Shown here: piece by piece, positions 1 to 10,944 of the stretch
Numbering within the stretch: position 1 is the stretch's first letter
Layout of the letters: every line of letters begins with the position of its first letter
Source of the DNA: Ricordea florida
Lineage: Eukaryota; Cnidaria; Anthozoa; Corallimorpharia; Ricordeidae
Assembly: GCA_949710005.1 (NCBI GenBank)
Contig: OX453274.1
Span: 13,950,831 to 14,014,830 of the forward strand
DNA: 64,000 nt
Direction of reading: 5' to 3'
Position numbers and translations under genes: made by a program
Notes under the pieces: generated by a model
Told to the model about the DNA's origin: nothing
Databases searched by the model: none
What the model saw: the letters and a program-made list of their open reading frames with translations, nothing else

Positions 1-482
1 CTTAAGACCAACATTAGTGTCTGCTGCGTTATCCACTTCATCCATGTGTCCCGCTGTGTCCTTGTAGTACAACGCCTTGGTCAGATAGGATTTTTTAGCC
101 TGGTCTGTGAAATTTAGCAGGGTCTTGATGTAAGCATTGTAAGCTTGAGTGTCAGATTGTTCCGTCACCAGCGTTTCGTTGATCTTGATTGTAAATTGTT
201 TGATAATGGAGTGTAGAGCGTTGTTGACCAAAGTATACTTTTTTCCGTCACCTGTAGGTGATCCATCTTCCTTGGTTATTTTCACCACAAATCGTAACTC
301 TGTCTTGTTAATGTCGATATAGTCTGCCAAGGGTTTGATGACAAACTCAATAGGATTGGTCCCTGCACTGGTTCGTAGTCTACCCACTTGCTACTGAAAA
401 TGGACACATCTGTGACGGGTGCATCAAACAAATGAAGGCTTGAATTTCCACCTGGGGCTGAACGAGGGTGTGCTGCTGCCAT
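1..482 (-). pseudogene. F54H12.2-like putative capsid protein, 5' part, frameshifted and cut by window edge
   Basis: The N-terminus starts at an ATG at 482 and has the sequence style of the F54H12.2-like family (an SSLHLFDAP-type start, then a WVDYEP motif). That family is found next to polB and chromo-integrase genes in many metazoan Polinton-like elements. The frame breaks near position 355. A second frame continues to position 1 with further family-like motifs (a stretch ending YYKDTAGHMDE). Family knowledge suggests a virion structural role, possibly a capsid protein; this is inference. It is the most downstream gene of the minus-strand cluster, starting 6 bp after the stop of the basic protein gene. 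The 3' part lies outside the window. Confidence 0.65.
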
Positions 483-487
483 GTTAC

Positions 488-949
488 TTAATCGAAAATG
501 GTCTTAAGCTTCGCAGGAGATGTTCTCCGTTTCTTGGTCTGTGTTGAACTGACTGGTACAGCTTCTCGTTTACGTTTATGACCTCTTTGTCGACCTCGGC
601 CTTGTTGTGTTAGATCACTGATGGTACTCTTAAACATATTTTTAGCAGCTGCTTTGGCTGGTGATGTCACAGATTTCTTCCACGGCTGACCACTCATAAT
701 GTCCCCAATAATTTGCAGACCAGTGTCGACGCCTGTTTGCAGAACATTTTTGCCTACTTTAATTGCTGCTGTTTTTAGAAACGGTGTGGCTGTCCTTACG
801 AGGCCACGAAACAATCCACCGAGGCCGTTTCCCCCTTGTCCATACGGAGAAGAACCACCAAAAATGCTGATATTTCCTCTTCCTCCTTGCGGAAAAGGCA
901 TCGCTTGTCTCCGATAAGGGTAGAAATGATGATTCATTGGAAGTATCAT
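488..949 (-). CDS. Small Gly-rich/basic virion-type protein (pVI/pX-like candidate)
   Basis: An intact 153-codon ORF with ATG at 949 and stop at 488. The N-terminus is Gly/Pro/Tyr-rich. A central segment near residues 40-75 (GGLFRGLVRTATPFLKTAA) could form an amphipathic helix. The C-terminal third is strongly basic (QRGHKRKRE, KKRRTSPAK) and looks like a nuclear localisation or DNA-condensing tail. This layout recalls small adenovirus-type internal proteins such as pVI or pX, and similar ORFs sit near the capsid gene in Polinton/adintovirus-like elements. The assignment rests on composition and neighbours, not clear homology. Its stop and the next gene's start are only 6 bp apart, typical of compact viral gene packing. 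It is one of only a few unbroken genes in this element. Confidence 0.55.
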   Translation of the reverse strand: MILPMNHHFYPYRRQAMPFPQGGRGNISIFGGSSPYGQGGNGLGGLFRGLVRTATPFLKTAAIKVGKNVLQTGVDTGLQIIGDIMSGQPWKKSVTSPAKAAAKNMFKSTISDLTQQGRGRQRGHKRKREAVPVSSTQTKKRRTSPAKLKTIFD

Positions 950-950
950 C

Positions 951-1835
951 TCAGAAAAGCGCTCTACGACGAAAGTGCAAAGTTACTCGAACGTTTCTAG
1001 AGGCAAATGGTATGAGTTCTCCAGTGTCGCCTCTTATATTGATAGCTACGGATGAAAATACAGAAGTGCGAAGACGATGGTAGGTAGGTAGTTTGATCTC
1101 TTCTGCAACTAGGTCTCCAGTTTGGCCTCGAGGTACCAGAATACGGAGCACGTTCGCTTGAGCATCCCCCACTACTTGAGACTCTACCAAATCTGAATAC
1201 ACGTACATGGTCTGGAACGCTTGTGAAGATTGCATACACCACACCAAATCATCTTTTCTAGAGAGAATGGTCGTGGTAGCAAAAAGAGTAACGCTGTGAT
1301 CCTCATTTAGTTCTACGAGACCGGATGCTTTGATCTGGTACATATCAGGAAGAGTATACTTTTAGTTTAAATATCCCAAGGAACGAGCCAGATTTTTAGG
1401 CAGCGTCACATACCAACCAGAAGGTAGTTTAAGTTCAAAATAATCTTGAGCTTTCTCGTGAATGTAGAAACAGTCATTTCCTCCAAGGCTTGTGATGTTG
1501 TGATCACTTCGGATGTAAATGTCCTTTAGGGCATTAGGCAGTCCCGTCAACATTCCATGAATTACATCGTTGACGGTACGATAGATGCCACGTGGTAGAT
1601 TGATGGGTAGCTTCCACCGGTTGTTAGTCGTTTTACAGTGTAGAGTGTACGATAATTGATAGTCCTGAACATTGTGCCAGGTGTACGGGTAGATGATATG
1701 CGTCATGGCCACTTCCCAGTCTTGACTTAGATGTACTTGAGCCGGTAAAGGCATCTTAAAGTCTGCTGCTTTGTTATCAGGGTGTTGCTCCCTACCTGCA
1801 TTGCTGTTCAATACGATGTAAAAACTGTTGGTCAT
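951..1835 (-). pseudogene. Virion-associated protein, tandem paralogue 2 (broken in two)
   Basis: Two pieces form one gene. The N-terminal piece starts best at ATG 1835 (an upstream ATG at 1904 would overlap the end of paralogue 1) and stops at 1362. The C-terminal piece lies at 951-1343 in another frame. The first carries the family pattern FYIVLNSNAG ... LSQDWEVAM ... IIYPYTWHN. The second ends in GDTGELIPF ... VTLHFRR. These are the two ends of a protein family regularly found beside polB and integrase in Polinton-like elements of invertebrates. The function is not established; I infer a virion or assembly role from the neighbours. The break lies between 1343 and 1362. It is paralogous to the upstream gene at 1832-2685. 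Confidence 0.6.
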
Positions 1836-2685
1836 TGCACTTGGCGCCGAAAATGAAGTACCACGTTCACGATACCGTCCAGAAATGACAGCAGTTGACC
1901 ACATCCGTTTGTTAAATAGATCTCAATGGTTTGAAACGTTTTTGTTCGTAGTGGTAGGTAATATACGTGCTCTCTCTCCTCAAGCACTGTTTCGCGAAAC
2001 ACACCTCGAGGCACCGTTTCATGCAACAAGGGTAACGTTCCTCACCCACTTGCCAGGGCTCCACAAGATTGGTTTGGACTTGAACCACTTTGTGTTGGCA
2101 TGGACAAAGAGAAACGGCAGGTGGAATAATGAAACCTCCGGGGAATGCAATAGATGTCTTGAAGGGTATGGCGTACCACATGAGGTCAAATTTAGGGGTT
2201 GGAATCAGACAGGTATTCATGTCCAAATGTACACCAGGTCTTGTGCTATTATCCTCTGTAATCCAACCAAGGGCTTGAGCTACCGACTCGGTGATCAATA
2301 AAAACTCATGAGGAGATGTAAAGGTAAGATTCCATTTCTCATCTGCAAAAATCTTGTATGGAGGTGGAGGGTTACATGCGTTCAGGCACTGTAACATTCC
2401 CTCTACAACGTCCAAAGCAGTTTGATACCTGCCTTCTGGTCAAGTGGAAGACTCAAGATCGCCAGAGCGCTGAAGCATGATATGGGAATGCAAGCAGTTC
2501 TTGGGGATGTCAAACCACGACAGCGGGTAAACCGCGTAATGCAAACCAACCTCCCAGTCTTCTTCATCCTTTAGTCGTATTTGTCTGGGTAGGGCCACAC
2601 GGTAATGAGACTTGGAATTGGTAGGAAATAGATTCGTACTAGCATTGCTGGGAAGCATCACGTAAAAATCGTTATCTTGAATCAT
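1832..2685 (-). pseudogene. Virion-associated protein, tandem paralogue 1 (fragmented)
   Basis: The start ATG at 2683-2685 overlaps the integrase stop in an ATGA arrangement, which fixes this start. The first segment (to 2440) carries FYVMLPSNAS, EEDWEVGLHYAVYPLSW, the same pattern as paralogue 2. The second segment (1912-2415) and a third (1832-2029, ending NVVLHFRR) lie in other frames, so there are at least two frame breaks. The two copies side by side indicate an old tandem duplication before or within the viral lineage. The biochemical role is unknown. It may be a structural protein, by position between integrase and the putative capsid genes. Confidence 0.6.
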
Positions 2686-3806
2686 TGTAGAGACACCAAC
2701 TGACGAGCAGGAACCCAACTATCGTATTTCTTAAGCCAGCCTTTCCAGTGAACCAAGACTTCTGCTTGCGCTCCTTTGCCGCGACGGCGTAGCACTTTTT
2801 CCACGCGAAAGAGATGATTCGACTTTTCAATCACTTTCTGCAGCTCGGTCTCATAAAATGTTCCTTCTATCCAATCACCGTCGTGTTCTTTTAAACGATA
2901 GACAGGAGGATCTCTTGGTAACCTCTGTGCCACTGTAAACGTTTCTTCACTCCAATTCGGGAGGTATGATTTCTCAAAGACACACTTATTCTTACTGATT
3001 TTGACTTGATCACCAACGTTGAATTTATACTTGATCACGGAAGGGTGTTTGCCATATAAGGTACGCCACACGTGCTGTGCATTCATGACAGTTACCTCTG
3101 AAGGTTTCATGTTCGTTGATCGATGAACTGTCTGATTATAATAACCATTGACGAGGTCATTCAGTTTGTCTAAGTAGTAATAGGAGCTGCTTGCAGTAAA
3201 CATTCGCCACATCATTTGTTTCAGAGTCCGGTTGAACCGTTCTACTACTTGAGCCTTGGTTTCATTATAGGTGACGAAATGGTGAACGTTATGCTTCTTC
3301 AAAAATGTCTGAAACGTTCTGTTCTTGAATTCTGTACCAGCATCTGTCTGTAACTTTTCTAGCTTTCTACCCTGCAGAAAGATTTTTGTAAATGCCTCTA
3401 CTAGTGCGGAACCCGTCTTCGTTTTCAAGGGAACCACCCACGCATACTTGGACAAAATGTCAATGCAGGTGATTAGGTACTTGTATCCACGGTTCCATCG
3501 ACTTAAGCTCTGTAAATCGACTAAATCAGCTTGCCACTGATCATCTAGTCCGTTGACAAACACTTTGTTTCGACGAAAACGTCTACCAGCAGGTTTGTGT
3601 AGGCTATATCCAGGTTGTTGTTGCAACCAAGTAACGACTTGTGCACGGGTTATACCAAAGGGACGTGCTGCTCGAAACAACTTGTCCACACCTCCTAAGG
3701 CCGAAGGACGGTTGGAGTCAAAATACAGTGTCTCCAACAGGCGGCTTAGTGTCTTTTGTGACGTTTTGTTTTTCGTTGAGTTGTTCTTCGTTTTCTTCAG
3801 TAGCAT
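2682..3806 (-). CDS. DDE (retroviral-type) integrase with C-terminal chromodomain
   Basis: An intact ORF. The first ATG in frame is at 3804-3806, giving about 374 residues; the open frame runs a little further 5' without an ATG. Domain order: N-terminal helical segment (ETLYFDSNRP ... ITRAQVVTWL), rve core with candidate catalytic acids in QWQADLVD, LQTDAGTEF and AQVVERFNR, an SH3-like basic region, and a C-terminal chromodomain (FRVEKVLRRR ... VLVHWKGW ... DSWVPA). This is the F54H12.3-type integrase of Polinton/Maverick-like elements. It would cut and join element ends into host DNA in the nucleus, with the chromodomain possibly guiding it to modified histones. It sits directly downstream of polB and overlaps the next gene by 4 bp. 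The frame is open and the catalytic triad is present, unlike its neighbours. Confidence 0.88.
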   Translation of the reverse strand: MLLKKTKNNSTKNKTSQKTLSRLLETLYFDSNRPSALGGVDKLFRAARPFGITRAQVVTWLQQQPGYSLHKPAGRRFRRNKVFVNGLDDQWQADLVDLQSLSRWNRGYKYLITCIDILSKYAWVVPLKTKTGSALVEAFTKIFLQGRKLEKLQTDAGTEFKNRTFQTFLKKHNVHHFVTYNETKAQVVERFNRTLKQMMWRMFTASSSYYYLDKLNDLVNGYYNQTVHRSTNMKPSEVTVMNAQHVWRTLYGKHPSVIKYKFNVGDQVKISKNKCVFEKSYLPNWSEETFTVAQRLPRDPPVYRLKEHDGDWIEGTFYETELQKVIEKSNHLFRVEKVLRRRGKGAQAEVLVHWKGWLKKYDSWVPARQLVSLQ

Positions 3807-4326
3807 CTCTGTAATCAATGTGTACTTCGCTGCCACAACAGACAACTAAACAGCGCATTCTCTCACACAAGCCTCTTAAGGACAAGGTAGGTGTGGAGCT
3901 TGCACATAGACGACTTGCGACACTTCCCATTGCCTGACATAAAATGGACAGAAAGCTTATGCACACACCTTTTATAAGCTGACCTGCCATCCACCAAACA
4001 GACGGATAATGACTTGGATACAATGTTCGAAGCTTGCAATGAAAGGTGTATTGCTGTCTCCAATGGGCGTAGGTGTAATTCATGTAGCTGTAAAAGCTCA
4101 ATAACCGTCCCCAGTGTATAGGTTCTACATGTTTGAGGAGTAACGACCACTGTTCTTAGGGTACGTTACGCAGATTCTTGTTTGAATAGGGAATGCAACA
4201 TTTCGCACAACCACGCACCAAGGAAAAGTACAACCAGTCCATGGTAAGATTGAAATGACGGATGATGGCCTGCAAAGCTCCCTTTATAGCCATCCAGAAC
4301 CACCACTACACGCTGGTTCATTAACG
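3807..4326. other. Spacer between polB and integrase with no clear gene
   Basis: Two overlapping minus-strand frames are open here (to about 4101 and 4150), but I recognise no motif in either. In comparable elements this slot can hold an ATPase or a protease. I see no Walker motif or adenain-type catalytic pattern, so nothing is called. Confidence 0.4.
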
Positions 4327-7300
4327 GTATCCATAGGGAAAGGTGTGAAATCCATGTACCACTCGTTTGTCATAAACCAGCTTGTATTTCTTTCTTAACT
4401 TGACAGTGTGAATTGTTTTCGTTTTAGCTTCACGTTTGATGAAATTGGGATTCTCAAGGAATATTGGCTCGCCGCTACGACTGCGGATCTCTGCACACAT
4501 GGAAATTAAGCTTCTGTGAGCCCCGATAATTCAAGGTGAATCCTCTGACCTTGCAAGTAGTTTTACCATTTTTGTTTGGTAAGCGTAGTTCTTTGGTCCT
4601 CCGGAAACAAAGGTAGTAATTTAGTCGTCATCGTCAAGTTCGTTCGTAAGTTCTCCCAAATAATCACCTAACGACGGCATCCATTCACCAGGTTGGCTTG
4701 TGAAGATGACAGAATCAGTGTCAAAGTAAAGGACCCGTCTTTGAAGACCTTCGAGTACAGAGTACAATTTGAGCCTTGCGTGTGCAGTTGTAAAAGCTGC
4801 GATGACAACATTAGCTTTGTCTGACGTCGATACAAATCCTTCTCCTTGAGTATAATAAACCTCTACACATTCATCGTTGACAAACTGGACTTTTTGCACC
4901 TGGGTCGATTGGCAGGTCAAAAGTCTGAATTAGCGTTCTGGTTCCTTCACCAGCTCTACCTGAGTCATATTGTCGCGCTGGTCAAATTTACCCCAGAAGG
5001 AATTCAGCATCAGTTTGGCCAGCGAGCGCAACCCAGGGTTTTTCTTGATTTTCGAACAGTCCAGCTTGATTCCTTCATTTCTTTCATATTCATAAATGTA
5101 CTGTTGTTTTTGTAGTTCCGTTTCGCACCAAGAAGGCCATCCGCTCGCCTCTTGTTTGATTTTCAAAAAGGTGTCGATGTAACTAGAAAACAATTTGTTT
5201 GATTTCTCGGGAAAGTGCCACACCTCTACCATTCGAACTATGCGGTATCCCAGCTATAGTGCCTTGTCAATTTATATTGAACACCAGGTTCCAGAGAGCG
5301 TGCGTTCTTCCTCACTGTGTTCACAGGGTGTCATTCGATTCATTCATTAGATTCTCAGCACAAGTTCTACATAATGGGAACATCAGTTTTCCTTGAACAC
5401 GGTAAGGAAGAATGGGATGGAATAGAAATGAGGGTGGTAGAATGTTGCATTTGATAAGACCAAAGAACTCATGGGGTGAACGATCGATGAGAGCCTCGCT
5501 TGACAGAATTTCAGGATGACCGATGGGAATTTCACAGTACGTATTTGTCCAGGGGTATAAAGATGTGAATTCCACGTAGTGGATTTTTTCGTTTTCAAGG
5601 ACTTCTTTGTGGAGACAGATCGCATTGGTTCGTCCCCCAAAGAAGGCGTGGCGAGGTTCTAAGGGTGTGTCAATATTATCTCATATCCGGGTTCATGCTT
5701 CATTGTTCACACCCATGCCACATACACCCCATGAATTCATAGACAATTCGGTTCTCGGGATCATAATCATCGACATAATGGCCACCAATGGATTGTTCCC
5801 CACCGTTCAGGGCATGAAGTATGCGTTTTCCGGTCTGATGGTGAATCCATGAGAGCCATTGAAGTGAAAGCACAGAATATTTGCGACATGGTTGGTAGCC
5901 TTGTGCTGGGATGAGGCCAATAGTGTTTTCCTCCAGGAACTGTTGTCGAAACACTCGGTTGCAGGCTGAGGCAATCGTAATGCAGTGCTTGAATGGGTCC
6001 AGGTGACATGTGTCTTCCATGAGTTCTTTAAACTTGAGGCAACATCGTCTAAGAATGTCAACATCGCTGCGACAGTATTCTACAATTTCTTTGGCGAAGT
6101 CAAACACAAAGTCAGCATTTCTTAATTCATGATACCATTCCAGGAAATCTTGCCGTTCTTTTTTGCTCAGGCTGTTGGGATCATAGTCTTCGACTGGAGG
6201 GAGGGGGCCAATGTAGGTTTGAGTTTCTTTCCTATTAAAGAAATGTGGAAAATAGCCTTTCTTCAATTCTGTCAGTCCAAAGGTTTTTGGCAAGGCTTTT
6301 AACGGCATCGGTAAGAAATTAAGTGAATCGCGGAACTTTATTCCGGCTGCTTCGAGGTCCATGGACAGGATCTTGGCGCCATTTAATATTAACTTCGGGA
6401 GTAAAGGTTCTTTGTAAAAATATTCGCACAACAGAAATCCATTGTACCCACGAAGGTTGTGAGCAATGACGATAGCTCCTTGGTGCGTACCGTCTAACAA
6501 CCATGAACCAAACTGATCAATGCAATCATCGCCTTTAAAGATAGTTTCGTCACCGGTTTTGTCTTGAATGATAAGTAGATTTGCAACATGACGTCCTTCG
6601 TCTTGACATGCTTCAATGTCAAAAAACAGATACTTTTGACTTAATTCTTCATCGTCTTCCTCACTGTCGTCCTCGTCAACTTCACAATTTACGAAACTTT
6701 CTTCTGACACTCGTCTCCTTTTTCGTCGTTTTTCTTTCTTTTTCTTTCTTATTTCTTGCCCTTCTTCCTCTGTGACTATCGGCTTCATAAAACACCGGTG
6801 GGTATTCAGATTTACAAACTCCTGACAGTTAAAGCACATCACCTCCCCACAGATATGGTCGTCAGGATTTCGTTTTTGATGTGACATGACCTTTTGGCAT
6901 TTGCGACACTTAAAGAACTTTTGACAAACCGAACGTCCTTCTTTGTTTGGACGACAGTGGTTGGCATAGCACCCGTCTCCGGCAAACATTCTGTGACACC
7001 CACCACACTCTCGCCAAGGTGCTTTCTGCTTGACTCCCTCACATCCCTCTGTAAAGCAACACTTGCACACTTTGTTGCAACGGTGATCACTTTTCTTCTG
7101 GAACCCTTTCTTGCATTCGAGGCACCAGTAGTTCCTACCGAGAAAGCTTGTCATGGATGTAATAATATCATAGTGATTCTTGTAGAGGTACAAGTAAATT
7201 TGTCTGTCATTTGTTGGACCTTCGAAGACAATAGCATTAAAGTGTTCAGCAGACAAAACAACGAGTTGGTAACCTTCAATCACTTTTAGAAACTTGGTGA

Positions 7301-7985
7301 CTTCAGGAAGCCCACACAGACCCTTTGGGACACCAGCCTTCTGATGAAGCTCTTTAGCTAAAGCAGTTTGACGCTGACGTCCTTGGCGAATAGAGTTCCA
7401 CTCAGGTTGTCTCTCTTGACCAGCCATGTCCGTGACCAAAGCACGAGCCAGGCATAGGCTATCTTTGTTCTTGATACGAAGAACGCATTTCTTAGAATCT
7501 AAGAATCTGGATAAGTTAAAACCAAAATGTTTGCGTTTTCGTACAGCCACTCCCCCCTGCGGCATACCCACGTGGACCAAATGAACATTTATACCATCTT
7601 GAAAGCTGATATCTTCATTGGATTGTAACACACGTTGTACTTCGCCCATGATTCGCTCAGCGTTCAACTCATGGCGTGGCATAAACGGTAATGAGATGGG
7701 ATAATCCAGGGACGACGTTTGAAAAATAAATCGAACAAGATCATTGTCTGCCATGCCTGTTGTCATTTTATCAACCATGGTATCGAAAATCCCCCCTAGC
7801 TGATCAATAAGAGGCGTGACGTCAGGACGAGGATTCAAGGACAGAAGATAGTCAGTGGCGGTGGCGTTAAATTTCTGGACTCTCCTTGATGCCACTTCAC
7901 GAAGAGTGTGGTGTCGTTCTGAGTGCCAAATATTGTTACCAGCACCGATTTGTTGCTCAGCTATTAAACAATCTTCATCCTCCCT
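4327..7985 (-). pseudogene. Protein-primed family B DNA polymerase (polB), broken
   Basis: The long N-terminal frame (to 5700, about 730 residues from 7895) carries an N-terminal domain, then a dense Cys/His cluster (6780-7130) that should bind zinc, a basic/acidic linker, and Exo I (FFDIEA), Exo II (AHNLRGYNGFLL) and Exo III (YCRSDVD) motifs. Downstream, in other frames, are motif A (EFTSLYP) near 5570, motif B (KLMLNSFWGKFD) near 5030 and motif C (YFDTDS) near 4715. After a stop at 4621, degraded C-terminal sequence reaches about 4327. The gene would copy the element genome. Breaks occur near 5699, near 5330, between 4920 and 4930, and at 4621. Motif A reads EF where the family has DF. The open frame extends 5' of 7895 to a possible splice acceptor at 7986. 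Confidence 0.85.
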
Positions 7986-8206
7986 CTGACAAGCAAATAA
8001 AAATCACTGTAAAGAAATTGATCCTTTTTTTTACTTACAGAAATACAGAGCAGTAACGTTCGAATTTAAATACAAAACGGTGACTTAAGAAAAACCCAAT
8101 TCATTGTGTGTTTGCTGACCAAATAATAAAATTCAATATGGCAAGCAAGTAATAAATTCATTATGCCGAGCACAGTTTAATATTGAACGAAGTTACACTC
8201 ACTCAC

Positions 8207-8473
8207 TTCATTTTCCATGAGAAAACTGTAGTCATATTCATTCATGGCTTTCTCAAACTCCTCCACATACTCCATAAGTTCCTCGTCCGAGTCTGTGATC
8301 TCTTCTGCGCCTAGTAGCTGCAAGTCTGTCGCGTCTTCCCCGTAATATTCGTCATTGTCAATTGCTCCGAAGACTTCCAGATGCATCGCTTCCAACTCCT
8401 GTAGCATTTCTGAGATGTTATCAAGAGTAGGCCCTGTGGTTTGAGAAGAAGAAGGAGAGAGATTTTCGGTCAT
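8207..8473 (-). CDS. Acidic leader ORF, possible first coding exon of polB
   Basis: An ATG at 8473 opens an 89-98 residue, strongly acidic frame (for example DSDEELMEYVEEFEKAMNEY). Read unspliced it ends at 8177. A GTGAGT donor at 8206 in phase 0, paired with the acceptor TTGTCAG ending at 7986 (also phase 0), would instead join it to the extended polB frame at 7985. The splice is inferred from signals only. An alternative is a stand-alone early protein with an acidic, activation-domain-like composition. I do not recognise a family and saw no LxCxE motif. It is transcribed away from the RING gene. Confidence 0.4.
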
Positions 8474-9059
8474 TGCTTGAATTAGGTCGTAAAGCGGCTA
8501 AACGGTAAGTGTAATCTGAACACAGCACATCATTTCATTGAGACAGTTCGTGTAAATCAGAAAGAATTACCCTGCGAATTAGTAAAAGATTCTTCGAACT
8601 GCGTGTCCGTTACTTGAAAACTTCAGTGGGATCTATTCGTATACAGAATTGACAGACAGATGTTTTTGGGCGTGATGTTCGTTAATATAACTAGTACGTA
8701 TATTTTTCTTACAACACCTCTTGAACTCTACTTGTAAAGGTATAGGGGAGTTTGTATCTTCAAAACTAAAAAAGAATTCATCAATTTTTCGTGCAAAAGA
8801 AAACATATTTTACAACGGCTGAGTCAAAAATCTATCGACCTTCCACTAGAAATGGATCGAAAAAATATCTACTGATCTCTGATTGGTTACAACAAATCTT
8901 GTTTGATGGTGTTTAACCAATGATAACTCATGAAAACGAACCAATGGGAACTAAGCATGATCGTATAGAAAAGCAGACTCAGCAGAACACACACACACAC
9001 ACACACTTGTTACGAAGAAGCCCGCTTTTTTCAAAAATTACGCAGAGAAGATAGAAGAA
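8474..9059. promoter_or_regulatory. Divergent promoter region with three CCAAT boxes
   Basis: This lies between the minus-strand acidic ORF and the plus-strand RING gene. CCAAT-type boxes occur as ATTGG at about 8883 and CCAAT at about 8918 and 8940. A TATA-like element (GTATAGAAAAG) sits near 8963, about 95 bp before the RING ATG. A short (AC)n run precedes the start. No gene is seen here. The bidirectional role is inferred from layout. Confidence 0.45.
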
Positions 9060-10293
9060 ATGGAAGCAGAAATTACCAGAATTGTGGTTCGCTTTGTAAG
9101 TACAAGAACTTTACTTGATTACTTAGTTATTCCAGTTACTGTTTATGATCAAAAGTCAAAATATCTGGTGGTATTTTCTCTAAATGCGTTGTCTTTTTGT
9201 TAAATAACGCCTCTAACGTCCAGCATGGTTTTGAAATTCCTAGCAAATCTTTTTTGAATATGACTCGTGTTTTGAAAATGGTAGTGCGACTTAAAAATTT
9301 AAAATTGGTAGTGTCTTCATATTAGATATTATTCGATATAGTTCAGAAATCTTAACAGTTGCGTTTTGAAGAAGACTCGTGTTTGAAAAATGTTATGTAA
9401 CGATATATTTGGTATCGTGATCATGTCAGTAAATGTATTAGTTTGTTATTTTACTGAGATCGTCAACTCACTTCTGTCCCAAACTATGTCATTGGTGGTT
9501 TTGTCTATCGCTCAAATCATTCTCGTTTTTAATTTCTTTGACAGGTCCTGTTAACTTGTGGTATCTGCCACGAAGACGAATTCAACATACCAAAATCAGA
9601 ATGTTGTAAGCAACCCTTACATGAAAAGTGTAAAAAGAGATGGCAGCGGACCTTGATCCCCAGTGCAGGGCAATGTCCTCTGCGTAGGACAGAGTATAAA
9701 GAAAACTACACAGAGACGGAATTCGCAGAAGTGGACGAATTTATGAAGTTACTGAAAAGAGAAGTAAGTGTATATCATATTTTACATGATGGCCTTAAGA
9801 GATGAAATCGAACTTGAGTGATGCATACACTGTTTAAGGTGTACTTCAATTGAACAAAGTATGTTTCGTTATAACAACTAAGTCAGAACCCCCGGTATTA
9901 GAGTTAGGAAACCTGAAAACAAATTTGTAGAGGGCAATGTTATGGCTCAAAATTATTGTCTCGCTCTATTTTATGTTGTTGGAAACCTGAAAAAAAAATT
10001 GTAGAGGGCAATGTCATAACTCATATTATAGTGCTATTTTGTGTTTTCTAATATTAAAGTATGGTTCATCTCTATTACAGAGCTGTCCAAGACACCACCC
10101 CGAAACAAGCCACTTGCCCACTTGTGTGGCATGCATTTGTGTGGCATGCAAAGATAAATTAAGAACAAATCTTCAAAGATATCAAGTTGGACGAATGTAT
10201 AAAGATATTGTAGAGTGTAATTGTGTTGGGAATGGGGACTTGTGTTATTCGTGTTATAGAAAAAACAAATTTATTAATAAACATTATGTTTAA
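9060..10293 (+). CDS. Three-exon RING-type, Cys-rich small protein
   Basis: Exons 9060-9095, 9545-9763 and 10081-10293 join in phase 0 with consensus signals (GTAAGT donors at 9096 and 9764; ACAG acceptors before 9545 and 10081). The product is 155 residues. Exon 2 carries a RING-like pattern: CGICHEDEF, a CC pair, then PLHEKCKKRW and CPLRR. Exon 3 adds more Cys pairs (TCVACICVACK; CNCVGNGDLCYSCY). RING domains typically recruit E2 enzymes for ubiquitin transfer. Viruses often use them against host factors, but no target can be read here. The gene is divergent from polB and may be the right-hand gene of the left viral element; it could also be a host gene. Poly(A)-like signals follow (AATAAA near 10275; ATTAAA near 10462). 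Confidence 0.65.
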
Positions 10294-10944
10294 CTTTCCT
10301 TCAGTTTACTTTTTATGATAAATTTTATTTTGGTTACGTTTTATAGGTAAAATTGGGTTTTGTAGAGTAATTTTCTTGTTAGAACAAAAGTTTTTTTTTT
10401 CATTGTATATAGGCGATTTTCAATTATATCTAGTAAATATGTTTTTTTTTTGTTCTCAATATTAAAGACATATTTTTACAACACATGTTTGTCTTCTCAT
10501 TGAGTACTTCAACTAGTCCTTTGCTGTCATACCATCCTCTTTACAGGTAATTTCAACAACACGGCGTTGTACCGCAAACGGAATCCCAGGCTTCGTTTTG
10601 AATTATTGCAGCCGTATCTTCTAGAGTTAAGATCTTATTGGAAACAAAACATTTCTAGATCCATTGCAAAGAGTTGATGGTGTCATCCATCCGGTTATAC
10701 CAGTTAGTATCGTATCATTTTTCACGTCCCTTGTTTGACTTAGAATCCGGTGTAGAAACTACTGAAGTTAATGTATGCGACCTGGGAGCAAACCGATCTG
10801 GCTTACGAATTTCCATACCTGTTTATAAACCAGTTTTCTGTATGTTATTACATATCTATACAAACCTGTATCCGATCTTCAAGAAACCTGTTTGTCTGGT
10901 TCCCAAAAGAACTAACTTATTCATACATTCATAACGTTAGTGAC

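Noticed and set aside
5700-7289. Opposite- and alternate-frame ORFs across polB
   Set aside because: Shadows of the polB frame, which carries the recognised motifs.
8987-9006. (AC)n run as a regulatory element
   Set aside because: A plain dinucleotide microsatellite; no further support.
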